A stretch of DNA of 64,000 nt, taken from Lentilitoribacter sp039986595 (GTDB taxonomy: Bacteria > Pseudomonadota > Alphaproteobacteria > Rhizobiales > Rhizobiaceae). The notes under the pieces were generated by a model that saw only the letters and a program-made list of their open reading frames with translations, was not told where the DNA came from and searched no databases. Of the stretch, positions 9,118 through 18,356 are shown one piece after another (positions within the stretch are counted from its first letter, which is position 1; each line of letters starts with the position of its first letter). Both the position numbers and the translations under genes were made by a program. The stretch covers positions 1 through 64,000 of the forward strand of contig JBDWQJ010000007.1 of the NCBI GenBank assembly GCA_039986595.1, written 5' to 3'.

Positions 9118-11073
9118 ATGGCTCGAGCCGATAAAAAAGTCAGTGTTAATTCTCCACCCAAGAAAATATTGCGAGAAATCAAGAAGTTGCAGTCTGCCGG
9201 ACAGGCGGGAAGTACACTGGTACTGTGCAACAGGTTGCATAGTTTAGGCTACAAAGATGCTGACTTTTTGCTGCTCTATGGCACAGCTTTAAAATCACAA
9301 CGCGATTATAATAAAGCACTATTCATGCTCAATGCAGCCTTTGATCAAGAGCCGTCCAATCCTGATATCATACATATGATGGCATCTGTCTTCTTTCAGA
9401 TGAAAGATGTTGAAACGGCGATTGAGTTATTCAAACGTGTGACGGAAATGGATGAGCGCCATTTTAATGCGTGGAAAGATTTAGGGATTGCTCTGCAATC
9501 TGTCGAACGGTTTCACGCAGCGCAAATTGCTTTATCTTGTGCGCATTTTATCAAGCCTGAAAATGTTGAAGCAATTGTTGCGCTTATCGGCGTTTATCTT
9601 GAGACGCTTTCCTACAAACAAGCAGAAGAACTCATTGAACGACTGTTCGCGCGCGGTGAGACCATAACACCTAACCTTTATGTTAAGCGTCTTCAGATTG
9701 CATCGCGTCTGGAAGATTTTGAATATATCCAAGCGAGCGTTGAAGGAACAGATTACTCAAGTTTTGAAAATGATGATCAGGCCCGTGTTGAAAACTTGTA
9801 TGCATATTTCCTGCAAACTTATGATCGGTGGGATGAAGCACTAGAGATGCTCAATAAATGGGTCGGTGACAACAGCGAGAAAAAAATTGATAGCGCTTTG
9901 TTAGCGCGGCTATTAAAAACCCATGCTGCAGCCATTTACGCCGATAAAGGCGATCCGCAAAAAGCCATCGAAATGAACAAGGCTCTGGTAGCAGAAAATC
10001 CAAGTGACATTTCTATCAAATACAATTTGGCAAATTTGCAAATCGCAATTGGTGACTTGGAAGAAGCCTATAAGAATTACGAAATCCGTTTCAAATGGCG
10101 TGAATATACTTCAAAACGCAGAAGATTTAGCATTCCGCGTTGGAAGGGTGAGCCTATTAAGGGCAAAAAGCTGCTGGTTTGGCGCGAGCAGGGTATTGGC
10201 GATGAACTGCGATATGGTTCAATGGTGCAAGACTTAAAAGATATGGGTTGCGATGTAACCTATGAAGTTACCGAAAAACTTATACCACTATGGAAACACA
10301 GCTACCCTTGGGCCAATATTCAGCCAGAGGGAGATATTGAATGTCGTGGAGATGAAGATTATGCGCATTTTGATTACCAAATCCCGGTCATTTCTCTAGC
10401 ACCTTTGGTTCGCTCAACTGTTGAGGCATATGACGAACTTCAAAAACCTTGGTTAGGTCGTTTTCCAGAAATCGAAGAAAAAATCCGCAAAGACCTTCAA
10501 GCTAAACCTGATGAGCTGGTGGTTGGCATTTGCTGGCGCTCATTTAATATGAGCCCGACCCGTGCACGTTTTCTCTTTGCTGATAAGCAACTTGCACCGC
10601 TAAAAGACCTGCCAAATATAAAATGGGTCAATGTGCAATATGATGCTGGGCTAGATGAAGTAAACAGTGCGCGTGAATCAGGTCTTGATATTTATCACTA
10701 CACAGACATTGACCAAAAAGATGATTTGGTAACCGCGTCTGGTTTATTAGGCGCATGCGATTTGGTTGTCACTGTCGGCGGCTCTGTGGGTGATTTGTGC
10801 GGTGGTCTGGGTGTGCCTATGGTTTATATCCCAAAACCACGCGCAGCAGCCTTCCTCGGCACAGATAAGCTGCCTTGGTTCCCAAATAGTAAGGGGTATC
10901 CAATTGCCTCTAATCAGGGTGACGCAGTGATCCAGAGCATCATTGACGACTGGGATGACATCATTTCATGGGCGAAAGATCTAAATTCAGTTGACAGATA
11001 TTTCTGCGACGACATAGCTAGTGACAAGGCTTCATTAGAATTTGATCGTCAGTATGAAATTCTGAAAAAGTAA
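9118..11073 (+). CDS. TPR protein with C-terminal glycosyltransferase-like domain
   Basis: This is a 651-residue cytoplasmic protein. The N-terminal half holds tetratricopeptide repeats (for example KALFMLNAAFDQEPSNPDIIHMM, TAIELFKRVTEMDERHFNAWKDLG, KAIEMNKALVAENPSDISIKYNLAN). From about residue 345 a different domain begins with KKLLVWREQGIGDELRYGSM, resembling the start of heptosyltransferase/GT9-type or TPR-linked glycosyltransferase folds, and the C-terminus has a TVGGSVGDLCGGLGVPMVYI segment like a nucleotide-sugar site. It lies upstream of neuB-neuC-neuA on the same strand, which suggests protein or flagellin glycosylation with a nonulosonic acid. The start has only a weak ribosome site. 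Confidence 0.75.
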   Translation: MARADKKVSVNSPPKKILREIKKLQSAGQAGSTLVLCNRLHSLGYKDADFLLLYGTALKSQRDYNKALFMLNAAFDQEPSNPDIIHMMASVFFQMKDVETAIELFKRVTEMDERHFNAWKDLGIALQSVERFHAAQIALSCAHFIKPENVEAIVALIGVYLETLSYKQAEELIERLFARGETITPNLYVKRLQIASRLEDFEYIQASVEGTDYSSFENDDQARVENLYAYFLQTYDRWDEALEMLNKWVGDNSEKKIDSALLARLLKTHAAAIYADKGDPQKAIEMNKALVAENPSDISIKYNLANLQIAIGDLEEAYKNYEIRFKWREYTSKRRRFSIPRWKGEPIKGKKLLVWREQGIGDELRYGSMVQDLKDMGCDVTYEVTEKLIPLWKHSYPWANIQPEGDIECRGDEDYAHFDYQIPVISLAPLVRSTVEAYDELQKPWLGRFPEIEEKIRKDLQAKPDELVVGICWRSFNMSPTRARFLFADKQLAPLKDLPNIKWVNVQYDAGLDEVNSARESGLDIYHYTDIDQKDDLVTASGLLGACDLVVTVGGSVGDLCGGLGVPMVYIPKPRAAAFLGTDKLPWFPNSKGYPIASNQGDAVIQSIIDDWDDIISWAKDLNSVDRYFCDDIASDKASLEFDRQYEILKK

Positions 11074-11113
11074 TCTGTCTAATTTGAATTTTTAACTTTT
11101 GGGGGTGGTGTGA

Positions 11114-12151
11114 ATGAAAATCGCCAATCGTGACATCGGACCACAATTTCCACCCTTAGTGATCGCCGAAATTGGCATCAACCATGGTGGCGATCTATCC
11201 GTTGCTAAAAACATGGTTAAACAAGCAGCTCTTTCTGGGGCTGAATGCATTAAACACCAAACTCATTTTGTTGAAGATGAGATGACCGATGAAGCTAAGT
11301 CCATCTTTCCGCCCAATGCTGATGTTTCCATTTGGGAAGTGATGGAACGTTGCGCCTTGTCGCAAGAAGATGAGATTGAGCTCAAGCGATTTAGCGAAGA
11401 ACTTGGTTTAATTTATATATCAACGCCGTTTTCACGCGCAGCAGCGGATTTTTTAAATTCGATTGATGTGCCTGCGTTTAAAATCGGGTCAGGTGAAGCT
11501 GATAATTTGCCGCTCATCCGTCATATAGCAAATTTTGGTAAGCCGATTATCCTATCAACCGGTATGCAGTCGATTAAAACGATCAAAGCATCTGTTGATA
11601 TACTGATGGCTTCTGGTGTGCCATTTGCTTTGTTAGAATGTACTAACCTTTACCCATCTCCACCTGAAATTGTCTCTCTAGGTGGTATTAAAGAGCTTCA
11701 AAACGCTTTTCCAAAAGCAGTAGTTGGATTTTCAGATCATTCTATTGGCCCGAGCATGGCCATTGCTTCTGTTGCGTTAGGCGCATCGATAATTGAGCGA
11801 CATTTTACCGATGATCGTCATCGTCAAGGGCCTGATATTATCTGTTCAATGGATCCCAGCGAATTGCGCTTCTTAATTGATCGAAGCAAAGAAGTTCATA
11901 CAAGTCTTCACAATCCTAAACAGCGCACGCCGGATGAAGAGCCTGTCTATAAATTCGCGCGCGCATCGGTCGTATCAGAGCTTGATTTGCCAAAAGGGCA
12001 CATCATCCAAGAGCATGATATTTGGGCAAGACGACCAGGCAATGGGGATATCCCAGGCTACGAGTTTGATAAAGTCGTTGGAATGAGGTTAATTAGGCCA
12101 GTTAAAAAGAATCAGCAGTTGTCTTGGTCTGATTTTAAAACAGGTAAATGA
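11114..12151 (+). CDS. neuB: N-acetylneuraminate synthase family protein (NeuB-like)
   Basis: This 345-residue condensing enzyme joins phosphoenolpyruvate to an N-acyl-mannosamine-type sugar to make a nonulosonic acid. Visible motifs are VIAEIGINHGGD at the N-terminus, KHQTHF, STPFSRAA, KIGSGEADNLPLI, STGMQS, the ECTNLYPSP loop, GFSDHSIG and ERHFTDD. The last 65 residues form the SAF (antifreeze-like) domain ending in GMRLIRPVKKNQQL. A GGGGGTGGTG ribosome site precedes the ATG. It overlaps neuC by 4 nt. Whether the product is sialic, legionaminic or another acid is not decided by sequence inspection. Confidence 0.9.
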   Translation: MKIANRDIGPQFPPLVIAEIGINHGGDLSVAKNMVKQAALSGAECIKHQTHFVEDEMTDEAKSIFPPNADVSIWEVMERCALSQEDEIELKRFSEELGLIYISTPFSRAAADFLNSIDVPAFKIGSGEADNLPLIRHIANFGKPIILSTGMQSIKTIKASVDILMASGVPFALLECTNLYPSPPEIVSLGGIKELQNAFPKAVVGFSDHSIGPSMAIASVALGASIIERHFTDDRHRQGPDIICSMDPSELRFLIDRSKEVHTSLHNPKQRTPDEEPVYKFARASVVSELDLPKGHIIQEHDIWARRPGNGDIPGYEFDKVVGMRLIRPVKKNQQLSWSDFKTGK

Positions 12152-13311
12152 CCACCATGTCTAAAAAGGTCCATCCGCAGGATCGACATATTCTGTTTGT
12201 AACAGGTACACGAGCAGATTTCGGTAAATTAGAGCCGCTTGCAATCGCGGCTGCGGATGCAGGGTTTCCCGTGACTTTCTTCGTCACTGGCATGCATATG
12301 ATGAAAAAATATGGCCATACGAAATACGAAATTTACCGTCAGAACCGTTTTCAGATCGTTGAGTATATCAATCAACGCGAGGGTGACCCTCAAGATATGG
12401 TAACTGCTAAAACTATTACAGGTTTTTCTGATTTCCTACAGGAGATGAGGCCAGATCTTGTGATCATTCATGGCGACCGGGTTGAGGCTTTAGCGTGTTC
12501 TTTGGTTTGCGCTATGAACTATATTATGTGTGCCCATATTGAAGGCGGGGAAGTATCGGGCACCATCGATGAGGTTTTCCGTCATTGCAACACCAAGCTT
12601 TCAACCGTACATTTTGTGTCGTCCAAGGTTGCAGCAGAACGCGTGATCAGGCTGGGGGAAGATCCAAGGTCTGTTAAAGTAATCGGCTCGCCTGAACTTG
12701 ATATTCACTCAAAGCCTTCAGGTGTTTCGCTAGATGATGTTTTTGATTGGTATGAAATTGCCAGCAAAGACTACGGAATTTGTGTATTCCATCCAGTTAC
12801 TTCTGAGGTGCATAAAACCGCTGAACAAGCAAAATCGTTGTTCACAACCCTCAAACAATCTGGCAAATATTTCGTTGTTATTATGCCAAATAATGACCCG
12901 GGTTCAAAAGACATTGAAGACGAGATTGAAAAGCTACCCAATGATCGGTTCAGGGTTTTGCCTTCAATGCGCTTTCAATATTTTTCTGAATTGTTGAAAA
13001 ACGCTAAAATCATCGTTGGAAATTCTAGCGCAGGGGTTCGAGAAGCACCTTATCTAGGGGTTCCATCCCTAAGCCTCGGTACACGCCAAAACAATCGCGC
13101 ATTGGCAGCATCTGTTGCAAAATCGTCTTGTTTTGATACCGAAAGAATTGCGACCTTTATTGAGGATGAATGGGGTAAGCGATATTCGCGAGATGAGTCT
13201 TTTGGTGAAGGATTGGCGTCTGCAAAGTTTGCTGAGTTGATATTGTCTTCTGATTTTTGGGATACACCGCTTCAAAAATACTTTGCCGATGGCACAAATG
13301 ATCAAGCTTGA
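12148..13311 (+). CDS. neuC: UDP-N-acetylglucosamine 2-epimerase, hydrolysing (NeuC-like)
   Basis: This 387-residue protein is of the WecB/NeuC family. FVTGTRADFGKLEPLA is the nucleotide-sugar site, HGDRVEALACSLVCAMNYIMCAHIEGGEVSGTIDE the central catalytic block, and GNSSAGVREAPYLGVPSLSLGTRQNNR the C-terminal conserved block. It makes ManNAc (or a diacetamido analogue) plus UDP as substrate for NeuB. An in-frame ATG at 12157 is an alternative start. Overlaps with both neighbours indicate one transcription unit. Confidence 0.9.
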   Translation: MTTMSKKVHPQDRHILFVTGTRADFGKLEPLAIAAADAGFPVTFFVTGMHMMKKYGHTKYEIYRQNRFQIVEYINQREGDPQDMVTAKTITGFSDFLQEMRPDLVIIHGDRVEALACSLVCAMNYIMCAHIEGGEVSGTIDEVFRHCNTKLSTVHFVSSKVAAERVIRLGEDPRSVKVIGSPELDIHSKPSGVSLDDVFDWYEIASKDYGICVFHPVTSEVHKTAEQAKSLFTTLKQSGKYFVVIMPNNDPGSKDIEDEIEKLPNDRFRVLPSMRFQYFSELLKNAKIIVGNSSAGVREAPYLGVPSLSLGTRQNNRALAASVAKSSCFDTERIATFIEDEWGKRYSRDESFGEGLASAKFAELILSSDFWDTPLQKYFADGTNDQA

Positions 13312-13993
13312 TCCTCAAAAATCGTTGCCGATCATCCCAATTCGCAAAGGTTCAAAGGGGCTGCCAAATAAAAATATAACTCCGTTAGCAGGTAAACCTC
13401 TTTATTTATATACGGTCGAACAAGCTTTGCGGTTGTTCGGGCAATGTGTGATTTCAACAGATATAGCTTCGGTTCTTGAAGCTGACTTGCCAGACAATTG
13501 CCTCATACTCAAACGCCCAGATCAGTTATCCCAAGACACAACCCTTATGGATGATGTTTTGCTGCATGTTTTGGATGAGCTGAGCAAAATTGATATTACA
13601 CCTGAATTATGTCTCTTATTGCAAGCAACCTCACCGCTTCGTCTTGATGAGGATGTTAAAAAAGCTGTAGCTTTCTATAAAGCAAATAACTTCGATCTCG
13701 TTAAATCGGTCAGTCCGGTTGATCCAGGTTTTTTAAAGTTCGGCTCCATTGGTCCAGATGGTGAATTTATACCGGTTTCAAAACCACAATATTGTTTTTC
13801 AAACCGTCAGGACCTGCCTCAAATGGTTCGTCCCAATGGCGCAGTTTATGTGTTTTCTGCAAAGACATTAATTGCAAATAACGGTTTGGCTTGCCAATCA
13901 ATCGGCGCTGTTCAAACAGAGCATTCCATTGATATTGATACACACAAAGATTTGCTACGAGCAGAAATGATTATCCGCGAGCAATCGTCTTAA
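13298..13993 (+). CDS. neuA: Acylneuraminate cytidylyltransferase (NeuA-like)
   Basis: This 231-residue protein activates the nonulosonic acid to its CMP form. The nucleotide-binding PIIPIRKGSKGLPNKNI, LLLQATSPLR, and the RPNGAVYVF block with HSIDIDTHKDL near the end are diagnostic. The start is uncertain (TTG 13283, ATG 13289 or ATG 13298); all overlap the end of neuC. The set neuB-neuC-neuA is sufficient to make a CMP-activated sugar; no sialyltransferase of a known family is recognised next to it except possibly the upstream TPR protein. Confidence 0.9.
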   Translation: MIKLDPQKSLPIIPIRKGSKGLPNKNITPLAGKPLYLYTVEQALRLFGQCVISTDIASVLEADLPDNCLILKRPDQLSQDTTLMDDVLLHVLDELSKIDITPELCLLLQATSPLRLDEDVKKAVAFYKANNFDLVKSVSPVDPGFLKFGSIGPDGEFIPVSKPQYCFSNRQDLPQMVRPNGAVYVFSAKTLIANNGLACQSIGAVQTEHSIDIDTHKDLLRAEMIIREQSS

Positions 13994-14067
13994 TTTGATG
14001 AGCTGTTGAAACAAAACTGGTTTGGCATTAGTTCTTAGATATCAATTTATAAAAGGTATGTTTCATC

Positions 14068-14517
14068 GTGAGTAATCAATCGCCAGCGGATCGTTCGTTT
14101 TTAACTTTCGCCAGAAAAAACATGATACCGATTGGGCTTTTGCTTGTGTCGATCATTGCCATCATATTCTTTTCAAAGGGTTTTATCGCAAATCTGATTT
14201 ATTTTGGTGACCCTAAACACCAAAACCAGCCGTTAGAAAATTGGATGACACCAAGATATGTCGTCATGTCTTATGATCTTCCACCACCGATCGTTGATGA
14301 GGTTATGGGACTTAGACCAAAGATCGATAAACGCAAACCATTGACCAAGGTCTTGGAGGATCTCGATATTACGCTTGAAGAGCTGCAAACCCGCATAAAT
14401 GATGCGCAAGCGGCTCATTTAAAGTCACTTGAGAAAAAGCGCCCTCCTAAAAAGGAAAAACCACCAAAACCCGGTTCTGAAGACGAAACAAAATCTGCGG
14501 AAGATGCCAATGACTGA
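14068..14517 (+). CDS. Unknown single-span membrane protein
   Basis: This is a 149-residue protein starting at GTG. It has a short cytoplasmic N-terminus, one membrane helix (about residues 20-42), a middle segment with a DLDITLEELQTRI helix, and a Lys/Pro/Glu-rich hydrophilic tail. The family was not recognised. Residues PLTKVLEDLDITLEEL resemble a short helix-turn-helix-like scaffold seen in small envelope proteins, but this is not assignable. It overlaps the DedA gene by 8 nt, so the two are probably co-translated. Confidence 0.6.
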   Translation: MSNQSPADRSFLTFARKNMIPIGLLLVSIIAIIFFSKGFIANLIYFGDPKHQNQPLENWMTPRYVVMSYDLPPPIVDEVMGLRPKIDKRKPLTKVLEDLDITLEELQTRINDAQAAHLKSLEKKRPPKKEKPPKPGSEDETKSAEDAND

Positions 14518-15109
14518 TTATGTTTTGGCACTCATTCCGCAATATGGTCTTTTGGTCGTGTTTGTGGTGACAACAATTGCGTGTCTGGGCATTCCACTGC
14601 CTTCGGCTATGTTGGCCTTAGCTGCAGGTGGATTTGCAGCTACGGGGGATTTAACGCTTTGGCATGTGATCGCGGTGACATTATTGAGCTTCATCGCAGG
14701 CGATCAAATAGCCTATCAAATTGCACGAAAAGGCGGCCCGAGCTTAATCAATAAGCTAAAAAACTATCAGAAAATGGAAAAAATTATCGGAAAAGCTGAA
14801 GGGCTTTTGGATAGGCGTGGGAATACTGCCATCATCCTATCTCGGACAGTTGTCAGCCCAGCAGGGCCTTGGGTGAGCTATATTTGCGGAGCAACTGGTT
14901 TTCAGTGGCCAAATTTTTCGATCTCTGCAAGTATTGGCGCAGCATGCTGGACCTTAGCATATGTGTTCATTGGATATTTCTCAGCGGGACACTTATCAAA
15001 CCTAACCGACCTGGTAAGTAATTTCCTAGGATTTATCATTGCGGGCGTAATTGGCTTGATAAGCATTATCTGGCTTGTAAGAGCTTGGGTGCAGCATAAA
15101 AATACATAA
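14510..15109 (+). CDS. DedA-family (VTT/SNARE-associated) membrane protein
   Basis: This 199-residue integral membrane protein is of the DedA/VTT family. Typical features are the re-entrant-loop segment GIPLPSAMLALAAGGFAATG, the SFIAGDQIAYQIARKGG block, and SRTVVSPAGPWVSYICGATG. The family includes undecaprenyl-phosphate and lipid translocases. The ATG at 14510 follows GGAAG by a normal distance; the longer frame from 14429 lies inside the preceding gene and is not used. It acts in the inner membrane. Confidence 0.85.
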   Translation: MTDYVLALIPQYGLLVVFVVTTIACLGIPLPSAMLALAAGGFAATGDLTLWHVIAVTLLSFIAGDQIAYQIARKGGPSLINKLKNYQKMEKIIGKAEGLLDRRGNTAIILSRTVVSPAGPWVSYICGATGFQWPNFSISASIGAACWTLAYVFIGYFSAGHLSNLTDLVSNFLGFIIAGVIGLISIIWLVRAWVQHKNT

Positions 15110-15190
15110 ATACAACGCCTTATACTTCTTAACTTAATTTGAGTTAAGTATTTTAATGTGAAGGATTTAGTTTTCGGAGGAGGCTATAAA

Positions 15191-15928
15191 ATGACTAGAA
15201 AACAAGTTGCAGTTATCACAGGTGGTGCGCAGGGGATCGGCCTTGCTACAGCGATCAGACTGGCTAAAAATGGCTATTCCATTGCGATATGGGATATGGA
15301 CGAAAAAGCCATGGAAGCTGCGAAAAACACATTGAGTGAATTCCCCCATTGCATTTGTTCTGTCAATGTTGTTGACGCTAACCAAGTCTTCGATGCCGTT
15401 CGCGAAACTGAAGAAAGACTTGGGCCAATTACCGCTCTCATTCATAGTGCTGGCATTACTGGACCGAACGATAAACTTGTCGACTATGATATTGATGCAT
15501 GGCGCCAGGTGATTGATGTCGATTTGAACGGTACGTTTATCGTCAACAAGGCGATTGTTGCGCGTATGCAAGCACATGGTTACGGACGTATTCTCAACAT
15601 TGCTTCAGTTGCAGGTAAAGAGGGCAATCCAAATGCGTCAGCTTATTCGTCTGCAAAAGCGGGTGTGATTGCGCTCACAAAATCGCTGGGCAAAGAACAT
15701 GCGGATCAAGATATCGCAGTTAATTGCGTGACCCCGGCTGCGGCGAAGACAAGAATTTTTGATCAGATGAGCGAAGAGCATATTCAATATATGTTATCGA
15801 AAATTCCGCGTGGTCGTTTCTTAGAGGTTGAAGAAGCTGCCAATATGATTGCCTGGCTGGTATCAGAGGAAAACAGCTTCACCACCGCTGGTGTGTTTGA
15901 TTTGTCAGGTGGTAGAGCCACATATTAA
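15191..15928 (+). CDS. SDR family oxidoreductase (FabG-like)
   Basis: This 245-residue short-chain dehydrogenase has the cofactor motif TGGAQGIG near the N-terminus, HSAGITG (NAG-equivalent), catalytic Ser in NIASVAG, and YSSAKAG carrying the catalytic Tyr and Lys. The C-terminus ends in LSGGRATY, as in 3-oxoacyl-ACP reductase-like enzymes. A strong GGAGGAGG site 9 nt upstream fixes the ATG at 15191. The acidic residue after the Gly-rich loop (WDMDE) suggests NAD(H) rather than NADP(H). The substrate is unknown and the neighbours are unrelated. Confidence 0.87.
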   Translation: MTRKQVAVITGGAQGIGLATAIRLAKNGYSIAIWDMDEKAMEAAKNTLSEFPHCICSVNVVDANQVFDAVRETEERLGPITALIHSAGITGPNDKLVDYDIDAWRQVIDVDLNGTFIVNKAIVARMQAHGYGRILNIASVAGKEGNPNASAYSSAKAGVIALTKSLGKEHADQDIAVNCVTPAAAKTRIFDQMSEEHIQYMLSKIPRGRFLEVEEAANMIAWLVSEENSFTTAGVFDLSGGRATY

Positions 15929-15956
15929 TCATCAATCCAATTGAGCGATATATAAC

Positions 15957-17120
15957 ATGCTTGAAATTGATAATAAGACAGCCAGATCATTATGGTTGGC
16001 AACGACTGGTCTCGCCAAAGCCCCAACGGGATCGTTAGATTTATCCAAAATCATCCGTGATCTTGGTTTTGTGCAACTTGATACAATTCAGGTGGTATCG
16101 CGCGCGCACCACCATATCTTATGGAGCCGAAACCAAAATTATCGAGAGCCTATGCTTGATAAAGCTTTGGGTAAAAATCGGTCTATTTTTGAGCATTTTA
16201 CCCATGATGCGTCGGTGTTGCCGATGGAATTTTTGCCAATGTGGAAGCGGCAGTTCAAGCGCAGAAAAGATCTTATTGATCGTTCAAATTGGTATTCCAG
16301 CATGCCGGGTGCAGATGGTCGAGAACAGATAAAGGACCGCATTCGAAAAGAAGGACCATTATCGACCCATGACTTTGACACTAAAATTAAAGGCGAGAAA
16401 ACTATGTGGCAGCGGCCGCCGCATAAACTTGCGCTCGATTATATGTGGTATTCAGGCGAATTGGCCACCTGTCATCGGGTGAATTTCACCAAGTTTTATA
16501 ATTTGGCAGAACGCGTTTTTCCCGATCATCTCTGGGAACAAAATATTGATGAACACGCCCAAGTCAATTGGCTTTGCGAACAGGCATTAGACCGCTTATC
16601 ATTTGGCAATGCATCTGATGTACATAAGTTTTGGGAAGCGACAGATCTTCCGGAAGTAAAGTCTTGGGTAAGTGAAAGCAAACGCTTAGTTCCCCTGCGT
16701 ATTCAATCCTATGATAACTCTTGGGTAGAAGCTTTTGGTCCTGAAGATATTGAAGATCGTCTGGCATCTTTGGAAACACCCACAACTCGCTTACGGATTT
16801 TAAATCCCTTTGATCCAGCTATTCGTGATCGCAATCGAGCCGAGCGACTATTTGGTTTCAACTATCGGATAGAAATGTTTGTGCCAGCTGCAAAACGCCA
16901 ATGGGGATATTACGTTTATCCAATTTTAGAAGGTGATCGTTTTGTGGGCCGAATTGAAGTGAAGGCTGACCGCAAAAAAGATACGCTCAACATTATTCAG
17001 TTTTGGCCAGAAGGTAAGACAAAATGGGGTGCCGCCCGCATTCAAAAGTTACATAGTGAGCTTGAACGGATGGCAAGGTTTATTAAGGTCAATAATATCA
17101 ATTGGTTTTGTAAAATATAA
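15957..17120 (+). CDS. AlkX/YcaQ-type winged-helix DNA glycosylase
   Basis: This 387-residue protein is of the HTH_42 (YcaQ/AlkZ) family, which unhooks DNA interstrand crosslinks and removes bulky alkylated bases. The QLDTIQVVSRAHHHILWSR block (residues about 37-55) contains the QxD catalytic motif of the AlkX subgroup. Further family segments are FEHFTHDASVLPMEFLP and ILNPFDPAIRDRNRAERLFGFNYRIE. The length fits the family. It is followed by a hairpin terminator and stands alone. Confidence 0.88.
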   Translation: MLEIDNKTARSLWLATTGLAKAPTGSLDLSKIIRDLGFVQLDTIQVVSRAHHHILWSRNQNYREPMLDKALGKNRSIFEHFTHDASVLPMEFLPMWKRQFKRRKDLIDRSNWYSSMPGADGREQIKDRIRKEGPLSTHDFDTKIKGEKTMWQRPPHKLALDYMWYSGELATCHRVNFTKFYNLAERVFPDHLWEQNIDEHAQVNWLCEQALDRLSFGNASDVHKFWEATDLPEVKSWVSESKRLVPLRIQSYDNSWVEAFGPEDIEDRLASLETPTTRLRILNPFDPAIRDRNRAERLFGFNYRIEMFVPAAKRQWGYYVYPILEGDRFVGRIEVKADRKKDTLNIIQFWPEGKTKWGAARIQKLHSELERMARFIKVNNINWFCKI

Positions 17121-17157
17121 AAGCCCGATCAAAATGACCGGGCTTGATATTCAAGTT
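17121..17157. terminator. Terminator hairpin between convergent genes
   Basis: AAGCCCG and CGGGCTT pair across an 11-nt loop at 17121-17145, followed on the plus strand by a short T run (gttttttaa). It lies 1 nt after the glycosylase stop and before the convergent Mrp gene, so it could serve both strands. Confidence 0.75.
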
Positions 17158-17170
17158 TTTTAAATGTGCC

Positions 17171-18316
17171 TTATTCGAACGTAATGCTTGGAGCAACACC
17201 CTCAAACCCAGCACCATCAAGCGAATTGATGATTGATTGAGCAATCTCTGCGTAGACTTGTGCATGTGGCCCATCTGGAGCCGACGCAGCAATTGGTGTG
17301 CCGCCATCAGAGTTTTTGCGAATTTCCATATGCAGTGGCACTTCACCTAAGAATGGAACGCCAACTTTATCAGCTTCCTCACGCGCACCGCCATGTCCAA
17401 ATATGTCTGATCTTTCCCCGCATTTAGGACAAATAAACGTGCTCATATTCTCAATGATTCCCAAAATGGGAACATCAACTTTGCGGAACATATTAAGTCC
17501 CTTGCGGGCATCAATAAGCGCAATGTCCTGCGGTGTCGATACAATCACAGCACCTGCAAGCGGAACGTTCTGAGACATGGTCAGCTGCGCATCGCCTGTT
17601 CCCGGTGGCATGTCAACCACAAGCACATCAAGATCACCCCAGGCGACTTCACGCAGCATTTGTGTCAACGCAGATATCACCATAGGTCCACGCCAAATCA
17701 TCGGCGTGTCTTCATCAACCAAAAAGCCCATGGACATGACCTTCACACCATGACCTTCAAGCGGTGTAAGAATTTTTCCATTCACCGTTGGTTGATCTTT
17801 AATCCCCATCAGGCGCGGCATGGATGGCCCATAAATATCAGCGTCCAAAATACCAACTTTTTGGCCAAGTTTTGCGAGCGCAATGGCAAGGTTAACCGAT
17901 GTTGTGGATTTGCCAACGCCGCCTTTACCAGATGCTACAGCTACGATGGATTTAATCCCCGGAACCGGTGCACTGTTATTGGCTTGCCGAGCTGCCGAGT
18001 TCGTCGGTGCTTTTGGCGGATTAGCGGACGCTGTTGGACGTTGCGAGCTTGGAGCTGATCCACCTGCATGTTCTGCTGTGAAAATGACAGTCGTGCTTGT
18101 TACACCATCTAACTCGCTCACAGCTCTTTGTGCTGCGAGGCGCATCGGCTCTAATTTTTCTGTTTGATCAGACGGTACCGTGATCGTAAAAATAACTTTG
18201 CCGCCATCAATCATAATCGGGCTGACCATACCAAGAGAGACAATATCACCCTCAAGGTCTGGACCTTTGATTGTCTTAAGACATTCAATTACAGTTTCGT
18301 TCGTTACTTGTGACAT
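17171..18316 (-). CDS. apbC: Mrp/ApbC iron-sulfur cluster carrier ATPase
   Basis: This 381-residue protein has an N-terminal MIP18-like (DUF59) domain (residues 1-90), a Ser/Ala/Pro linker, and a MinD/Mrp P-loop domain starting VASGKGGVGKST. The two-cysteine motif CPKC in FICPKCGER binds the bridging [4Fe-4S] cluster at the dimer interface. It delivers iron-sulfur clusters to apo-proteins in the cytoplasm. It sits 40 nt downstream of the DUF971 gene, in the same direction; Mrp and DUF971 genes are often near each other. Confidence 0.93.
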   Translation of the reverse strand: MSQVTNETVIECLKTIKGPDLEGDIVSLGMVSPIMIDGGKVIFTITVPSDQTEKLEPMRLAAQRAVSELDGVTSTTVIFTAEHAGGSAPSSQRPTASANPPKAPTNSAARQANNSAPVPGIKSIVAVASGKGGVGKSTTSVNLAIALAKLGQKVGILDADIYGPSMPRLMGIKDQPTVNGKILTPLEGHGVKVMSMGFLVDEDTPMIWRGPMVISALTQMLREVAWGDLDVLVVDMPPGTGDAQLTMSQNVPLAGAVIVSTPQDIALIDARKGLNMFRKVDVPILGIIENMSTFICPKCGERSDIFGHGGAREEADKVGVPFLGEVPLHMEIRKNSDGGTPIAASAPDGPHAQVYAEIAQSIINSLDGAGFEGVAPSITFE

Positions 18317-18356
18317 TTCTTGTCCTGCTGTTTTATAATTTTGGCTCGAAATAACC

